From: Drosophila persimilis
Lineage: Eukaryota; Arthropoda; Insecta; Diptera; Drosophilidae
Assembly (NCBI RefSeq): GCF_003286085.1
Contig: NW_020825317.1
Coordinates: 5,022,001-5,086,000 of the forward strand
DNA: 64,000 nt
Direction of reading: 5' to 3'
The translations under genes were made by a program, and so were the position numbers. Positions within the stretch are counted from its first letter, which is position 1. Each line of letters starts with the position of its first letter. A model generated the notes under the pieces. The model saw nothing but the letters and a program-made list of their open reading frames with translations, was not told where the DNA came from and did not search any database. Shown piece after piece: positions 38,632 through 50,700 of the stretch.

Positions 38632-40565
38632 GCATAGCCAAAGTTTTTGTTCAATATTCCTAGAAGTGAGGATGCCTTCGCTCGTTAACAGTCGTGCTGC
38701 TGCCCCGATTCCTCCCCCAATCGCTGTCTCGACCCACTCTCTGAGTTACTTTTTGGCATGGAAATTAATTAAAAAAGTTTTCAATCAGTCTTCGAATGTG
38801 TCAGTGGCGTGAAAAGGAGAGCGGGGGTAGGTATTTTGTTTGATATGATGTGATGGCTAAGTGCGGAGGAAAACTTCAATCAATTACAGTACCAATAAAT
38901 ATCCAAATCACCGATTTAGATTCAGTTGGGCGTGGAATGACCGTCTTCTTGGCAGCTCTGTCTTTTCCTGATACCCTAAAATGTGCCTGTCTCTGGCAAG
39001 GGTCTCGGCCTATTCACTTATCTTACACAAACAATCCATGAAAACAAAGGCTTACAAAGGCATACTCGTAGATGGAGCCCTTCGCGGCTGGCTGGATTTT
39101 TAATACGCTCTTAAAAAAAGAAGTGTGTGTGTGTGTATGTATGTGGAAAGTGGTGTGTGTGACAATCTACCTGTGTTTGTGTGCGTACCTACGTACATTG
39201 ATAAAAAGTTTTAATTTATGTCAAAAGCTTTCAGCAAGAATTTTAATATGCGCACAATTTTTGCAAAGTTCTCGCTCCCGTAGTTGGCGCCCCTTTTGAA
39301 TCTCGTCTCCCGGATCCCTTCGTCGTTTCACGTGTGCACGGTCACTACCTTTTTAGATTATAACTTATCGAATTCTTTGGGACAACGGAAAATAATGCTG
39401 CACTTGGCAGAATATGCCCACGATGCTGCTGAGGCAAGGTTGCTTGAGGTTCGATCTTGTACGACTACAGGGGTGTCCTGCGATTGTTCCTTCTGTAATC
39501 TGTAGCCGTTGGTGTTGTTTCGTACTTGTCATCACTAGTATGTTCCCTGCTCTTCAGCCTCAAGTGTGACACTTCTATCAACCACGGGCCACACCAAAGA
39601 GTGCCCTCCCATGCCCTCCCATGCCATTCCACTTCCGTCCATCCGGACCAGTGACGCCTTTCGGGAGGTGAGGTGCCACTTTGTTTGGGTCCCCCGAAGG
39701 AAGCCTTCAATTCTATGCCCCTTTCTTTTCCTTTGCATTTGATTCAGTTTGCATTTTGATTTTCTACATTTCTATGCGCCCCGCCCCACGTAGTGAAAAC
39801 AAGAACCGAGCCATGCATCCATCCATCTCATTGTATATTGAGCATATGCAAACACCGAGGCTGTGTCAACTCTCCCTCTGCATAACAGAAATGCCTGGAA
39901 AGACCACTTTCTTCCGTTCTTGCAGGGCACGAATCCGATTTCCTCAAATGACAAGGTCCGCTTAGCATTGTTCCTGTGGCCAGAAGTTGCCACAAATAGT
40001 ACAATATACCACAGAGATTCGGTGACCCGTTTGGGGATAGACTTGTGACCACGAAACATCTGAAAACTATGTACATCCCCTCTTGCCCACAAACACTTAC
40101 ATGCTTGTGTTTATCCTAGACAGCTTCCAAAAGTGTAGTTCCTCCAAGGATACTTTGGAGTCAGAGCTTAGCGTCAGCTTTGGAAGTCTAACCAGAGAAA
40201 AGATCCATTTACACCGAATCTTTGTTAAATTAAAGCTCTTTGGATCCGTTTCGCGAACTACGGTAAGCTCTTTGTGAAAGCTGTAAGCTTCGGGACATCA
40301 GGATACGGCTTTTAGGCCAGGGCTTTTAGAAAACGTGCGCACACTCCACAGCTCCAAAGTTCAACTTTCAGGTGAATAAGCTGGCACCGAATGCCGAGGT
40401 ACATTTTTCAGCTAAAAAGCTTTTCCCAAATAGTAGCTTTAAAAGCTCATAAATTTCCTTGGGCTGGAAACCAAAAGCGTTAAACGAAAAAGTAGCTTCC
40501 TTAATGCGAACACATAGAATCCTCGCACACATATGGCTGAACGAGACTTGAAGCTATCCTCTGTC

Positions 40566-40620
40566 CCCACCCCTATCCCCTATCCGCTATCCGCTATCCC
40601 CAATCACCTATCCCCTATCC
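40566..40620. repeat. CCCTATC heptamer-like repeat
   Basis: Degenerate TATCCCC/TATCCGC units. Confidence 0.7.
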
Positions 40621-40928
40621 ACTCGCATATGTAGTAAATCCAGCGGAACACAAAACACCACGAGCTATGACGAACGTGTTCATGTTTCTCCACTCAACAT
40701 GAATATCCTCTCATTCAATATGCAGAAGCTCCGTTCCATATCTGCATATGTCCAGCAGAGTGTCCGAGATGTCCAGCAGCCATGAGTTATCCGATTTGAA
40801 GTAATTGAATTTAAGGAAGCTTCGCTCACTTGACAATTCTATGGTCAGTTACTTCGGCCTGATTGCATTGTTCGCTGCATTGATTGACAGCCGTTTGATG
40901 GCCACCGCTCCGCTGTTCGACGCGCGAC

Positions 40929-40966
40929 ATGTGGGATGTGGGATGTGGGATGTGGGATGTGGGGTG
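40929..40966. repeat. GTGGGAT heptamer repeat
   Basis: Five copies of a 7-base unit, the last one diverged. Confidence 0.85.
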
Positions 40967-41584
40967 TGTGAAAAACTTGTTTGGAAAGTGACATCTGTAT
41001 GACGGAATTAACACCATTCTCATTCACGAGTATGAGTACGTCCGTGTAGGAAGCTTATCTCCGAGCTGAATTGGCAGTGGCTTTGATTTACACTCGCCCT
41101 GAAATCAATCCCACTCGACGAGTAGGATGCTATGCATATGGCACTTCTAAATAGATTTATAAGAGCGGATATTTGGGGCGATGGATGTCCGAAAGGCGAT
41201 GGGCCCCGTTACGACACTCTTTTGTGTCTGCCTATAACCTTCGTCTAGAGTTCTATCTCTGTGACTTGGACAGGAAGTGTATGCGACTCGAATTGTAGTT
41301 CAGTGACGTGCAACTGCCAACTAGTATGGCCTCCTCCACGCCCAATTCAAATTCGAATTCCAGTGGCAATTCCAAGCAGCAGAAGCAGCTTCACGACTGC
41401 CACGACTACATATGTACATATGTATGTACGTACGTCTGCCACCACTCTGGTTACATCCAATCAAGGTTGATATGTGGTTCATCCCATGAGTTCTTTTGCA
41501 TGTGTATGTTTGGACAGCAATGAGTCGGAAACCGAAGAGTTTCCCGGCAATTGAACACAGTTGTATCCTCATCACAGACGTCAG

Positions 41585-41660
41585 CAGCATCGCCATCGCC
41601 ATCGCCATCACCATCACCATCAACATCACCGTCACCATCGCCATCTCCCATTGCCCTCGG
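41585..41660. repeat. CATCGC/CATCAC hexamer microsatellite
   Basis: About twelve 6-base units. Three overlapping plus-strand frames pass through it and encode simple dipeptide or His runs; they are products of the repeat. Confidence 0.8.
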
Positions 41661-43490
41661 CATTGCCACCAGCATTTCCACCAGCAAGAAGACACCCGAA
41701 GCGAAGGAAGAAGCCACAGTTTGTTTGCTTTCTTTGCGGATTGGTGGATTGGAGAGTTTGTGCACACAACTAACTGAATTTCGACTTGACAGCGATCAGT
41801 TGAATTAAACAATTTTCGTTTGAGATTTGACCAAGAACAGAGAGACATTTCTAAGAGGTGGCTTGTCTGATAAAATTGAATCGAATTAGATATTTTGCAG
41901 TTCAATGAAAACGCCTCAGGACACCACAACTCCTCTAGGGATGATTCACTGATAAAGGTTGATTAGCGTTACCGTTACCACACCCAAGCGTCCTGTCCTC
42001 CCACATTCGTTCTCGGACTCATCCGTGTTATTTCTCTTTGCTTACTTACAAGTATTTGGGCGCTTCAGTTGTTGTTTAGCAACTGTCGCTCTTGCTCCCG
42101 CTGTCATCGAGTTTTCATTTTGTCTCAGTTAAGTTGCTAATAAACGAATCGATTCATTTATTTTCCTTTCGATTCGCTTGATTTTCAAGGGTAGGTGGTT
42201 TGGCTCTACCGCTACCTCTACCTCAACCTCTACTAATACAACCCACTCCTTCGAAGTTCTTTGGTGTATGTTTAGACCAGGATATGAGGATATGACCAGG
42301 CAAAAGGAGCGACAGCGACTCACCGATCAAATGAACAAATGAGTTGTGCTTAGTCAGGTATCAAAAATTCATTTGTTCGTCCTGTCGTTCATGTTTGTGT
42401 TGCTGTTGCTGTCCACGTTTTATGCATGAGGTCTTGCTTACCCATCGCACCCACTTGTTATAGACCATATTGAGGCATTCAAGTGTCAAATGAGCCTCAC
42501 AGATGGCTAAGGACGACGTGCACAGTCCACAGACTTCACGTCCTCTGAGGCTTCGGTGAGTCTCCCCGTCCCCGCCGTCCCCCCGACTGGTTCATCTGCT
42601 ACACTGAGCTCACCTAAGCCCAACCCTAATCTAATACCGAGAGCGAACCCTTGCCAGCAAGCAGCCTTTGGATACAATATGTGTCAATTATGAAAAAATG
42701 ACACCACCTATGTTTTGAGTAATTACTTGCCTTGAAAATTAGCACGTCCTTTTCCCAGCAAACTTCCTTTGGGATGCGGTGCATCCAATTGCAAGGTGAA
42801 CGGTGAAAGGATGGCGCTGATGTCTGTAACCAGATATCCCAAGTTTTTCCACATCACAGCTGCGGGCTGTGTAGTGTCACGGTATTGAGCACACTAGCAC
42901 TGGACTAGAATTGATGGATCGAGCAGTCTCTCCATCCGGAATAGATGCAGATGCATATGCATACCAATTGCAAGGCAGCCAGCCATCCCAAACGTGGACC
43001 CAAAACGAGCTGCAACCAAATACCCAAGTCATTGCTTTGACCGGAGCTTGGCAACAGCATCCAAAGTGGCCCATGCATCCAAGCACCCAGCATCCAACAC
43101 CCAGCATCCCTTCTTGTAGTAGGAGTAGGCCGATACTTTCCGTGTGCCGTACAGGCACAAATTGTTACATACCAGGGCTGGCGTAGCAGTTCGAATCCAT
43201 GGACAAACACTACCCAATGTCTAGCAGAAGCACCACCCAACCATTCCTCGCTTCTACTGCACTTTTCTTGACCTAGGTGCCCCCGATGCTGACCCCTGCG
43301 CTGTGCGGCGACAAAAGAAGTAGCGCTAGCGATGTATGCGGCTGCAGCCAAAGGTGAACAGGAAATACTAGAATATGACAATATTGCTCTTGATTTATGA
43401 TGCCATAAATTCACTTTTTCGTTTGTGCGCTTACATTTCATTGGGTCCGCTTAGCGCCTTGTTACCAGGACCACTTGCTGGCTTAGATCC

Positions 43491-43492
<2 letters not shown>

Positions 43493-43523
<31 letters not shown>
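43493..43523. repeat. CTG/GCT trinucleotide run
   Basis: About ten GCT copies, the longest pure triplet run noticed in the window. Confidence 0.85.
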
Positions 43524-43527
<4 letters not shown>

Positions 43528-45460
43528 ATCCCGTTACGTTTTGTTACACGTTCAACCATAGGTCTGGCTACTGTTTATGCCCGCCCTCGGTGGAGTCGTT
43601 CAATAAAATTGCCAGGGCGGGGCACTTCATTCACCAAATCTAAACTAAGCCCCCAACAAAAGACATAAGTCGAAAGTCAGGTAAAAGGCAACGTTCATTT
43701 AATCGGGGATAAAGGAGAATGTCAATTGAGAGCTTAGATTTTACGCAGTAATTGGTACCATACGACTCTTAAAATTGGCACAAAAATGTGTAGTTCTTGT
43801 GTTATATTTTGTGTTCTTTCAAAATCACTTTCTCATCTGTTCAAGCCGGATTTACGCACAGGCATTCATAAAAGCACAAAATATAATCCAATGAAGGACA
43901 TTTGAATGCGCTCTAGATTGGTGCTGATTGACATTTATGTACATATAGAGGGAGCACATATGAACCACAATACATGGTGTAGGGAAGCCACGAAAATATT
44001 TGTCATATTAAGGAATAATTGATTTGTAAGCAAATTTTGAACATGTGTCCATTTGTTTCTCCGAACTAGAACTGGGACACAATTACTGTCATCTTGATTC
44101 GGAAATTCCAACTGCCAATTATGTATTTAGGGTTTGTTTAGCTAGTCGTTCTCCTTGGAATCGTTGGAATCAATCATACCCCTACAGAAAGTGTTGTGTC
44201 CGGCGCAGACTTTGCAGGCCTGCATTTTCCAAGATCTCGCGCTTTTGTGCAGGGACGGACTGTAAGTGGGAGATGGTAGTGGAAATCCATCCATGCTATA
44301 CGAGTACGGTATGAAATGCTCTGTATATTGTGCCATGGCCACACTCCACTCTCTGGTGGCGCGCTTACCCCACTAAATGGTGCAGGGGCCGCCATGGGTT
44401 CGGTTTGATCGACGCCCCTGGCGCATTTGAACAATGCAAGAGAAAACAGAATTGAAATGAAATGAATCAAATTGAAAAGCCAGCGACAGTTGTTGTGTAA
44501 ACACACACAGGCCCAGGCATAGTCACAGGAGCAGGCACGCGCACAACTGTGGAGATAGTAGGTGTCGTCCATCCCTGTATGAAATATGGGAGTGTGTGTG
44601 CATTTATGTTCGAATGTATAAATGTATGAATGTACGCCGCTCGAGCGATGAATGACTTGTAGCCTGCCCAATTGAAAAAATGCTCCTGGCAAGGACGGAA
44701 TGGGCTTTAGCTGGAATGTGTCCCATCAGCAGCGATTTGAGCTGTGAACAATGGTGCCGCTGGCTACCTGGGCGCATCCCAATCCCAATCCCAATCCCAG
44801 TTCCAATTTCCATTGCCAACCTCAATCGGCCAGTACGAGATACAGATACACTGCCAACGCAAATGGATGTGCCCAATTCGGAATCGATTTGGTATATGAA
44901 AACTTTCTTTGCACCAATTGGGGGATCTCAATGTCGCTATCATTAATTTTTAATGACTTTACAAAAGTCGTAGGTGGAAAACTATACTCAAGAATGTGTG
45001 GCTCCGTTTGAAGAAACTTTGAATGCCGCACTCGTACTCTAATAAAACATTTATATTGAATAAGGAACAAGCAACATGCCAAATAGAGAGTATGCAGTCG
45101 TCGCGGACTAAGGCGGACTTTTCCTTTTTGTTCCTTTGGTAATTCTTGAAGCGCATTGTCCTGGAGTTGGTGTGCGCATTTTTCAATTTATATAAACAAA
45201 ACATTTTAATTTCAGAAATTTAATTAAACAACACCCCCGATGATGATATGAGAGCATACGTGTCGTTGTCCATTGTCATTGTCCGCGTGTTGCTGTTGCT
45301 GTTGCTCTTGCTCTTGCTGTTGGAGCCTGTAGTCGCTCGTAGTCCTTTTGCTGTCGTCCGCATTGAGGACCAATGCACAATCAGCTCCAAATACAGGCCA
45401 TAATGGTGGCAATAGTAAATTAGCAGGGTGGGCCGTCCGCCAGAGGCCTTAAGCTCAGCC

Positions 45461-45797
45461 CTAGCCCGATGACCAATTTTCGCTGATGCGGTATCGCCGC
45501 AGGAGATCCTGTCCACTGGAGGGACCCCGAAAATACTCGTAAGGGATGCATATTGGGACACGGCAGGTGGTCTTTAAAATCCTCATTAGATCCGCCAAAT
45601 CGCTGTCAGCCGGAGTCAAACCGGTTTTCAAGAGAACCCTAATCACTAATCCGTACTGTGTCCAATAAGTATGTTCAGTTTAAGGACGAGTATTACCTGC
45701 AGCCCGCAAGTGTTTGGCTATGGCCACAATCGCGTAACCCAAACCCCTCTGCTGCTGAGTTGTATCGAAAGAGTGGCAGCCATAGGGTATGTATGTA
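45461..45797 (-). CDS. Candidate 3' end of a gene with a GNAT-like glycine motif
   Basis: On the minus strand an open frame from the transposon junction (45797) to 45697 ends in a GTAATA donor. A 51-bp intron follows, and the second exon runs from 45645 to a TAG at 45461. Phase 1 joins cleanly. The first exon contains QQQRGLGYAIVAIAKHLRAA, which fits the GNAT acetyl-CoA-binding pattern (Q/R-x-x-G-x-G/A). The second exon includes TGLTPADSDLADLMRI and CRVPICIPYEYFRG. Without the retrotransposon, the first-exon frame would continue across the insertion point into the right flank, back to an AG near 53690. GNAT membership rests on one short motif; the coding frame is moderately supported, the family weakly. 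Confidence 0.33.
45794..45797. repeat. Target-site duplication TGTA, left copy
   Basis: The four bases next to the left LTR equal the four bases next to the right LTR. Alternating pyrimidine-purine 4-bp targets are usual for gypsy-type elements. The empty site would read TATGTACGTAT, nearly palindromic. Confidence 0.88.
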
Positions 45798-46329
45798 AAT
45801 TAAACAACTGCGGTAGCGGATTGTGTTTTTAAAAAGTTTTTATTTTACTTCGAACTTCACTGATATAGATTTAAGTAGAGGGTCACAAAGGAATTCCGGG
45901 CCAAGGGATTGCGCGATCTTAATATTTAGCTAGACTTTGCGGTGTCGCTGCTGGATCAAGACTGATTTGAACTTTCTGATCTTTGCATCGTTGATCCCTT
46001 TCGGGAATCGTTTTTCTATAAACATTTCAATTGATTTCGCCATCCCGAGTATTAGATTTCGTCATCCAAAGAGAGAACTGTAAAAGGCCTAAAGTGCAGG
46101 ATCTGCAGAAAGCCGGGAGTGAGATTGTTTATGAGAAGCCGGGTGTGGGCAAACATTGGTTTTCCATTTAGGCGAGTGTCAAAGAATGGGATTGCGGCGG
46201 GGGCGCTTGAGATTGTACATCTTAGAAATCAATTAGGCGGAGGCCCAAGATTGAAATTGTTTTCGTTTTGGAAAACCAAAGATTGTTTACAACTCGTATA
46301 AGAGCTCAATGGAATTGGGTACGTTAACT
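45798..46329 (-). repeat. 3' LTR (532 bp)
   Basis: On the minus strand it begins AGTTAACGTACCC and ends GTTTAATT, with short imperfect inverted ends. It appears identical to the other LTR at an offset of 7,325 bases. A minus-strand AATAAA at 45839-45844, near its end, is the likely polyadenylation signal. A 60-codon plus-strand frame inside occurs in both copies and is not considered a gene. Confidence 0.95.
45839..45844 (-). promoter_or_regulatory. Polyadenylation signal AATAAA in the 3' LTR
   Basis: Lies about 42 bases before the LTR end. The same hexamer is at 53164-53169 in the 5' LTR. Confidence 0.55.
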
Positions 46330-46341
46330 CCCCCCATTCTT
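46330..46341 (-). promoter_or_regulatory. Polypurine tract
   Basis: The minus-strand run AAGAATGGGGGG directly abuts the start of the 3' LTR, the position required for plus-strand DNA priming. It overlaps the env stop codon by two bases. Confidence 0.85.
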
Positions 46342-47762
46342 AAATGTTTCGTCCCGATACATTTTGAAGTTCTGATAGAGCTCTAATTTCTTCTGACAGT
46401 ATTTGAATGTTGCTTTCCACTATTTCTTCTGACGGTATTCTTATTGATTTAATAAGTACAAATTTGGTTAATTTATAGCAGAAGTAAAATAACATTAACA
46501 ATATCAAAATGATTAAAAATAATGTTGTTAATGGTAAGGCCGTATTACCTAATGTTATAAGGGGATTTAAAATATTAACATTATCAAAAGAAAATTGCTT
46601 ATCATTTGATTGTATATAATCAACTAATTCAAAATCGCTATATCTATGATGCGATATATATTTTAGAATTTTACCCTTATCATTTATGTGGCTTATATTA
46701 TTTATTACAATTGTGTTGTTGAATATAAGGAGATACGATCCTAACAAAGTAGTATTGTCTACGATATTTTTGCCTGAAACTAATATGGCACCATCCTGAA
46801 TGATGTCTATTTCTTTGTTTTTTTTCCCTTTTTTTAGTGCAGTTGGCTTTAAAGCCATTAAGTAAATTGGTGAAACAGGTACTCTTTAAATTTATTTGTG
46901 CGTAATTGTTAAAAGTTTCACTTTTAAAATTATTCATTAAATAGTATTTCTCCTTACATTCACAAACTTTTTCACTTATAACTAACATTCCATCATTTTG
47001 TGAGATGGCTCTTGCATGGTAAAACTTGCAAATATCTTTAATTTGAGGATATTTTATGTAAATGATTATTAAATCTGCATTTCGAATTATTTTAACCGTT
47101 GCAATGTCCAACAGATCAGACAGTTCAACATTATGTTTTTCATGCTTATAAATGTCCTCTATTTCGTTTTTATTTAAAATTTTTGTATTGAAAATGTTTA
47201 CTTTTAAGAGGGTTATGGTATCAACTAAATTTAGTAGGTCAAAAGTTATTAATTTTAAACGATGCTTTCTCAGTATCGTTTCTTCATTGAAGATGACATT
47301 CTTTAATGAATTTGATAGCAATTCAATTTCTTTGAAAAATTTGGAATTTATTACAAATTGTTTATTATTATTTTCAGTTAATTCATTTACTTTATTTTGT
47401 ATTTTCAAAAAGTCGTCATGATCAGGGCTGCCTGCTATCCATTTCCAAATGGTACCTAATTCATTTATTCCCCTTTCTTTCCGTTTTGGAACTAATTCTG
47501 AAATCATTAATTTTAATAGACTTAAGTCCATTGATATTTCCCACTCATCGTCTGAATTAATTGATTTGTTGACATATTTGGATTCTTTATCAATTATCTC
47601 TCTATAAAAACTCAAATTAGTAATATGGAAAAGTTCAGCGTATGTTTCATAAGTGTAAACGTCTCTGTCGTCTTTGAGCAATAGATAGTCACTATGCGTA
47701 TAGTCAATTACTTCCGCAGTCGTCAATATAACAAAAGTCAGTATTAGTATATTCGCATACAT
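46340..47762 (-). pseudogene. env: Env glycoprotein gene, one frame break
   Basis: Env mediates membrane fusion in infectious errantiviruses and is related to the baculovirus F protein group. The start is the ATG at 47762, just after a 3' splice site. Residues 1-17 form a hydrophobic signal peptide. Residues 93-97 (KRKER) contain a minimal furin-type RxxR site, followed by a Gly-rich fusion-peptide-like segment (GINELGTIWKWIAG). The frame then departs near 46818-46835, where the coding strand has A-runs of seven and eight separated by GGG; the rest of Env lies in the next frame (46858-46340). That part carries a membrane anchor at about 46475-46531 and a short cytoplasmic tail. A one-base length change in an A-run would explain the break; a sequencing error there cannot be excluded. 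As read, the product would lack its anchor. Confidence 0.83.
46818..46835 (-). other. A-run pair at the env frame break
   Basis: On the coding strand seven A, three G and eight A occur in succession. Upstream codons belong to one frame and downstream codons to another. Such runs are prone both to replication slippage and to base-calling error. Confidence 0.8.
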
Positions 47763-47777
47763 TTTCTGGAAAAAATA
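47763..47777 (-). promoter_or_regulatory. 3' splice site for env subgenomic RNA
   Basis: A T-rich tract ending TCCAG (AG at 47767-47766) sits four bases before the env ATG. Errantivirus env is made from a spliced RNA, and this is where the acceptor is expected. The matching donor in the leader/gag region was not identified. Confidence 0.6.
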
Positions 47778-47778
47778 T

Positions 47779-50700
47779 TTAATATTTGATGTTATCTTTA
47801 TGTATAATTCTGTTTCTATTGTTGATTATAATTTTATTCGGTCGATTTTCCTTAACTACCTGCTTTTTGTATCGGGATTGAAGTTTATTTCTTTCCCCGA
47901 ATTTCTTTTCATAGACTACTTCTCCTATTTTATAATCTTTTTCTCTTCTATCTTTGTTATGTATCTTAAGCATTTTGGTCTGAGCTTCCTTAAGTAATAT
48001 TGGATTATGTTTGTGTTCTATTTTGTTATACAATATGTCATATGGCATTTGATTGGTCGTTGAATGTATCGTCAGGTTATATTTCAGTGCCGCCCTTATT
48101 ATTATTTCTGAATAATCTGTTAGATTTAGTTCATCCTTGATGCACCGCGCTATTTCTGTTAGTGTGGAATGTACCCTTTCTACCTGACCATTTGAGGTGC
48201 TGTGTCTGGGATCAGCATAATAAATAGTTAAGTTACTTCTTTGTATGAATGATCTAAATTGTGCTGAAGTAAAGCTTGGTTCGTTGTCAGTCATTAATGA
48301 TGTTGCTAACGGAAAGTGTTGTAAAATTTCCATTACCTTATTTTCAATGTTTAATTTACTTTGAATTTCCTTGACCACCAAGTATTTGGAATAAGAATCT
48401 ATACAAGTTATGAATGTTAGGTTTTGGGCATAGTATATGTCTAAGTGTAATTGATCTCCTTCTTTTGCTGGAATGGGAGCTTCCCCAATTGGAATTTTTA
48501 CAGGGTGTCTCCGATATTTGTTTTTGTTACAGATCTCACAATTTTTTATATATTCTTTTAATTTTTTGTGCAGGTTTGGCCAATAATACAGCTTAGTTAT
48601 TTGTTTGTAATTTTCGTCTAGTCCTCTATGGGCTCTGCAATGTGTTTCTTCTATAATTATAGCTTTATCTTCTGAATTTACTACATCTTGGAGGAACTTT
48701 CTTGTGAAGAGAAATTTATTTATGAAGTTTTCCTTTAGCTTATTTTGGATAAGGTATAAATCTTCTAAAGTGCAGTGTATTCCTGTGGTTAAGTGAGGCT
48801 GAATAAATTCTTTTAAAATGATTAGCAGATTGTCAACCGTATCAAATTCAATAATATGTCGGGTATTTTCATAAACTCTTACTAACTCATGAACTGTGAA
48901 TCTCCCTTGCGCTAATAGTAGCTGCTGTTTAAATTGGTTTAGAGGCTTGCTAGTCTCTTGAATGACGTTTTCGAAACTACTCTCTGCTGAATGCTGAGTA
49001 TTTATGTCTGATTCTGATTCTGTCTGGTCGACATCACTATCTGTCATATGATTTATTTTAATCCGAGATAACGCGTCCGCTACTACGTTAGTTGAGCCTG
49101 GCTTATAAATGATTTTTGGTGTGAAACTTTCTATGAAGTAATACCAACGTTTCATTTCAACATTTGGATTTTTTTGCGACATTGCAAAGGACAAAGGTTG
49201 GTGATCTGTATGTATTTCAATTCCACTCACTCCGTATAAATAATTTCGCAAATTTTTTAATGCCCATACAATAGCTAATAATTCTTTTTTATTAGTAGCA
49301 TATAATTGCTCGGTTTTACTTAAAGTTTTAGAAATAAATGTTATGGGATTCCCATCTTGCGACAAAACTGCACCTATTGCTATGTCCGATGCATCTGTGG
49401 TTAATGTGAATTTTTTATTGTAATCTGGTTGTACTAATTCAATATGTGCTATTAAACTGTCCTTTAAATTATTAAATGCTCCAATTGCTGGTTCATCCAG
49501 CTGTATTAATGCTTTCTTGGATGCCCTTCGTGAAACTTTCCCATTTACTCCGCTCAGATATTTTGTTAAAGGTTTGGCAATTGTGGCATAATTTCGGACA
49601 AATTTTCTGTAATACCCTGTTAGTCCTAAGAAGCTACGTAGCTCTCTGATATTTTTAGGAATTGGATAGTTTTGTATTGTGGAGATTTTGTCTGGATCTG
49701 TTTTAATGATATTTTGGGAAACAATGTATCCCAGAAATTTGGTTTCCAATTGAAAGAATTTAGACTTTTCAAGTGAAATTTTCATGTTAGCGTTTTGCAA
49801 TATCTGAATTATATGAATTAGATCTTTATAATGTTGTTCTATAGTTTTTGAAAATATTATTATATCGTCCATATAAACGTGACAAGTTTTCCCAACTTGT
49901 TCTCTAAGTATATCGTCCATTGCCCTTTGGAAAATTCTGGGAGCGTTCGTCAATCCCATAGGCATTCTTAGAAATTCATATTTGCCGTTATTTATGGAAA
50001 AAGATGTTTTTTCAATATCTGATTCCCTCATTAAAATCTGATAGAAACCTGACTCTAAGTCAATGGCCGAGAAATATTTCGCTTTACCTAAATTGGCAAG
50101 GATTACTGAAGGATCTTGCATAGGGTATCTATCCGGTATAGTGTTTTCATTAAGTTTCTTAAAGTCTATTACTAATCTATGCTTAGGAGTTCCGTCCTCA
50201 TTTACTCCCTTCTTTGGTACTACTATTACCGGTGAATTATATGGGCTTTTACTAGGTCTGATTATACCTTCATCTAACATTTTACTTATTTCGTTATTAA
50301 CGAAATCGTTAACCGAATAAGCGTATGGATACTGCTTGCCATATACCGGTCTATCGTGTTCAGTGTTAATCTCTCCTTTTATATCCGTTCTGAACGGTAA
50401 CTGTAAATTTATATTGGCATGGTCTTCTTCGATGATAGATACCATTTTCTCTCTGAGATTTTCTAAATTGTCCTCTTTGTAGGTTATTGTGTTATACAAT
50501 TTCATTTTTTTCAATTCAGAATTTGCATAATTTTGAATGTCGGATATTTCTACGACGGCGCGTTCAGGATTTTTGCATCCCAAACTTTTAAATTGTTTAT
50601 TGTCGGATAATTCAACGACGGCGTGTTCAGGATTCTTTAATCCCAAACTATTCGAACTTTTAGTGTCGGATAATTCAACGACGGCGTGCTCAGGATATTT

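Noticed and set aside
41551..41808. Three overlapping plus-strand frames encoding His or dipeptide runs
   Set aside because: They are produced by the CATCGC/CATCAC microsatellite.
45220..45561. Minus-strand frame of 113 codons overlapping the candidate GNAT-like terminal exon
   Set aside because: It begins at a GTG, overlaps in another frame, and its second half is a TTGCTG/CTTGCT repeat.
46119..46301. 60-codon frame, repeated at 53444-53626
   Set aside because: It lies inside the LTRs on the strand opposite to the element's genes; duplication is due to the LTRs.
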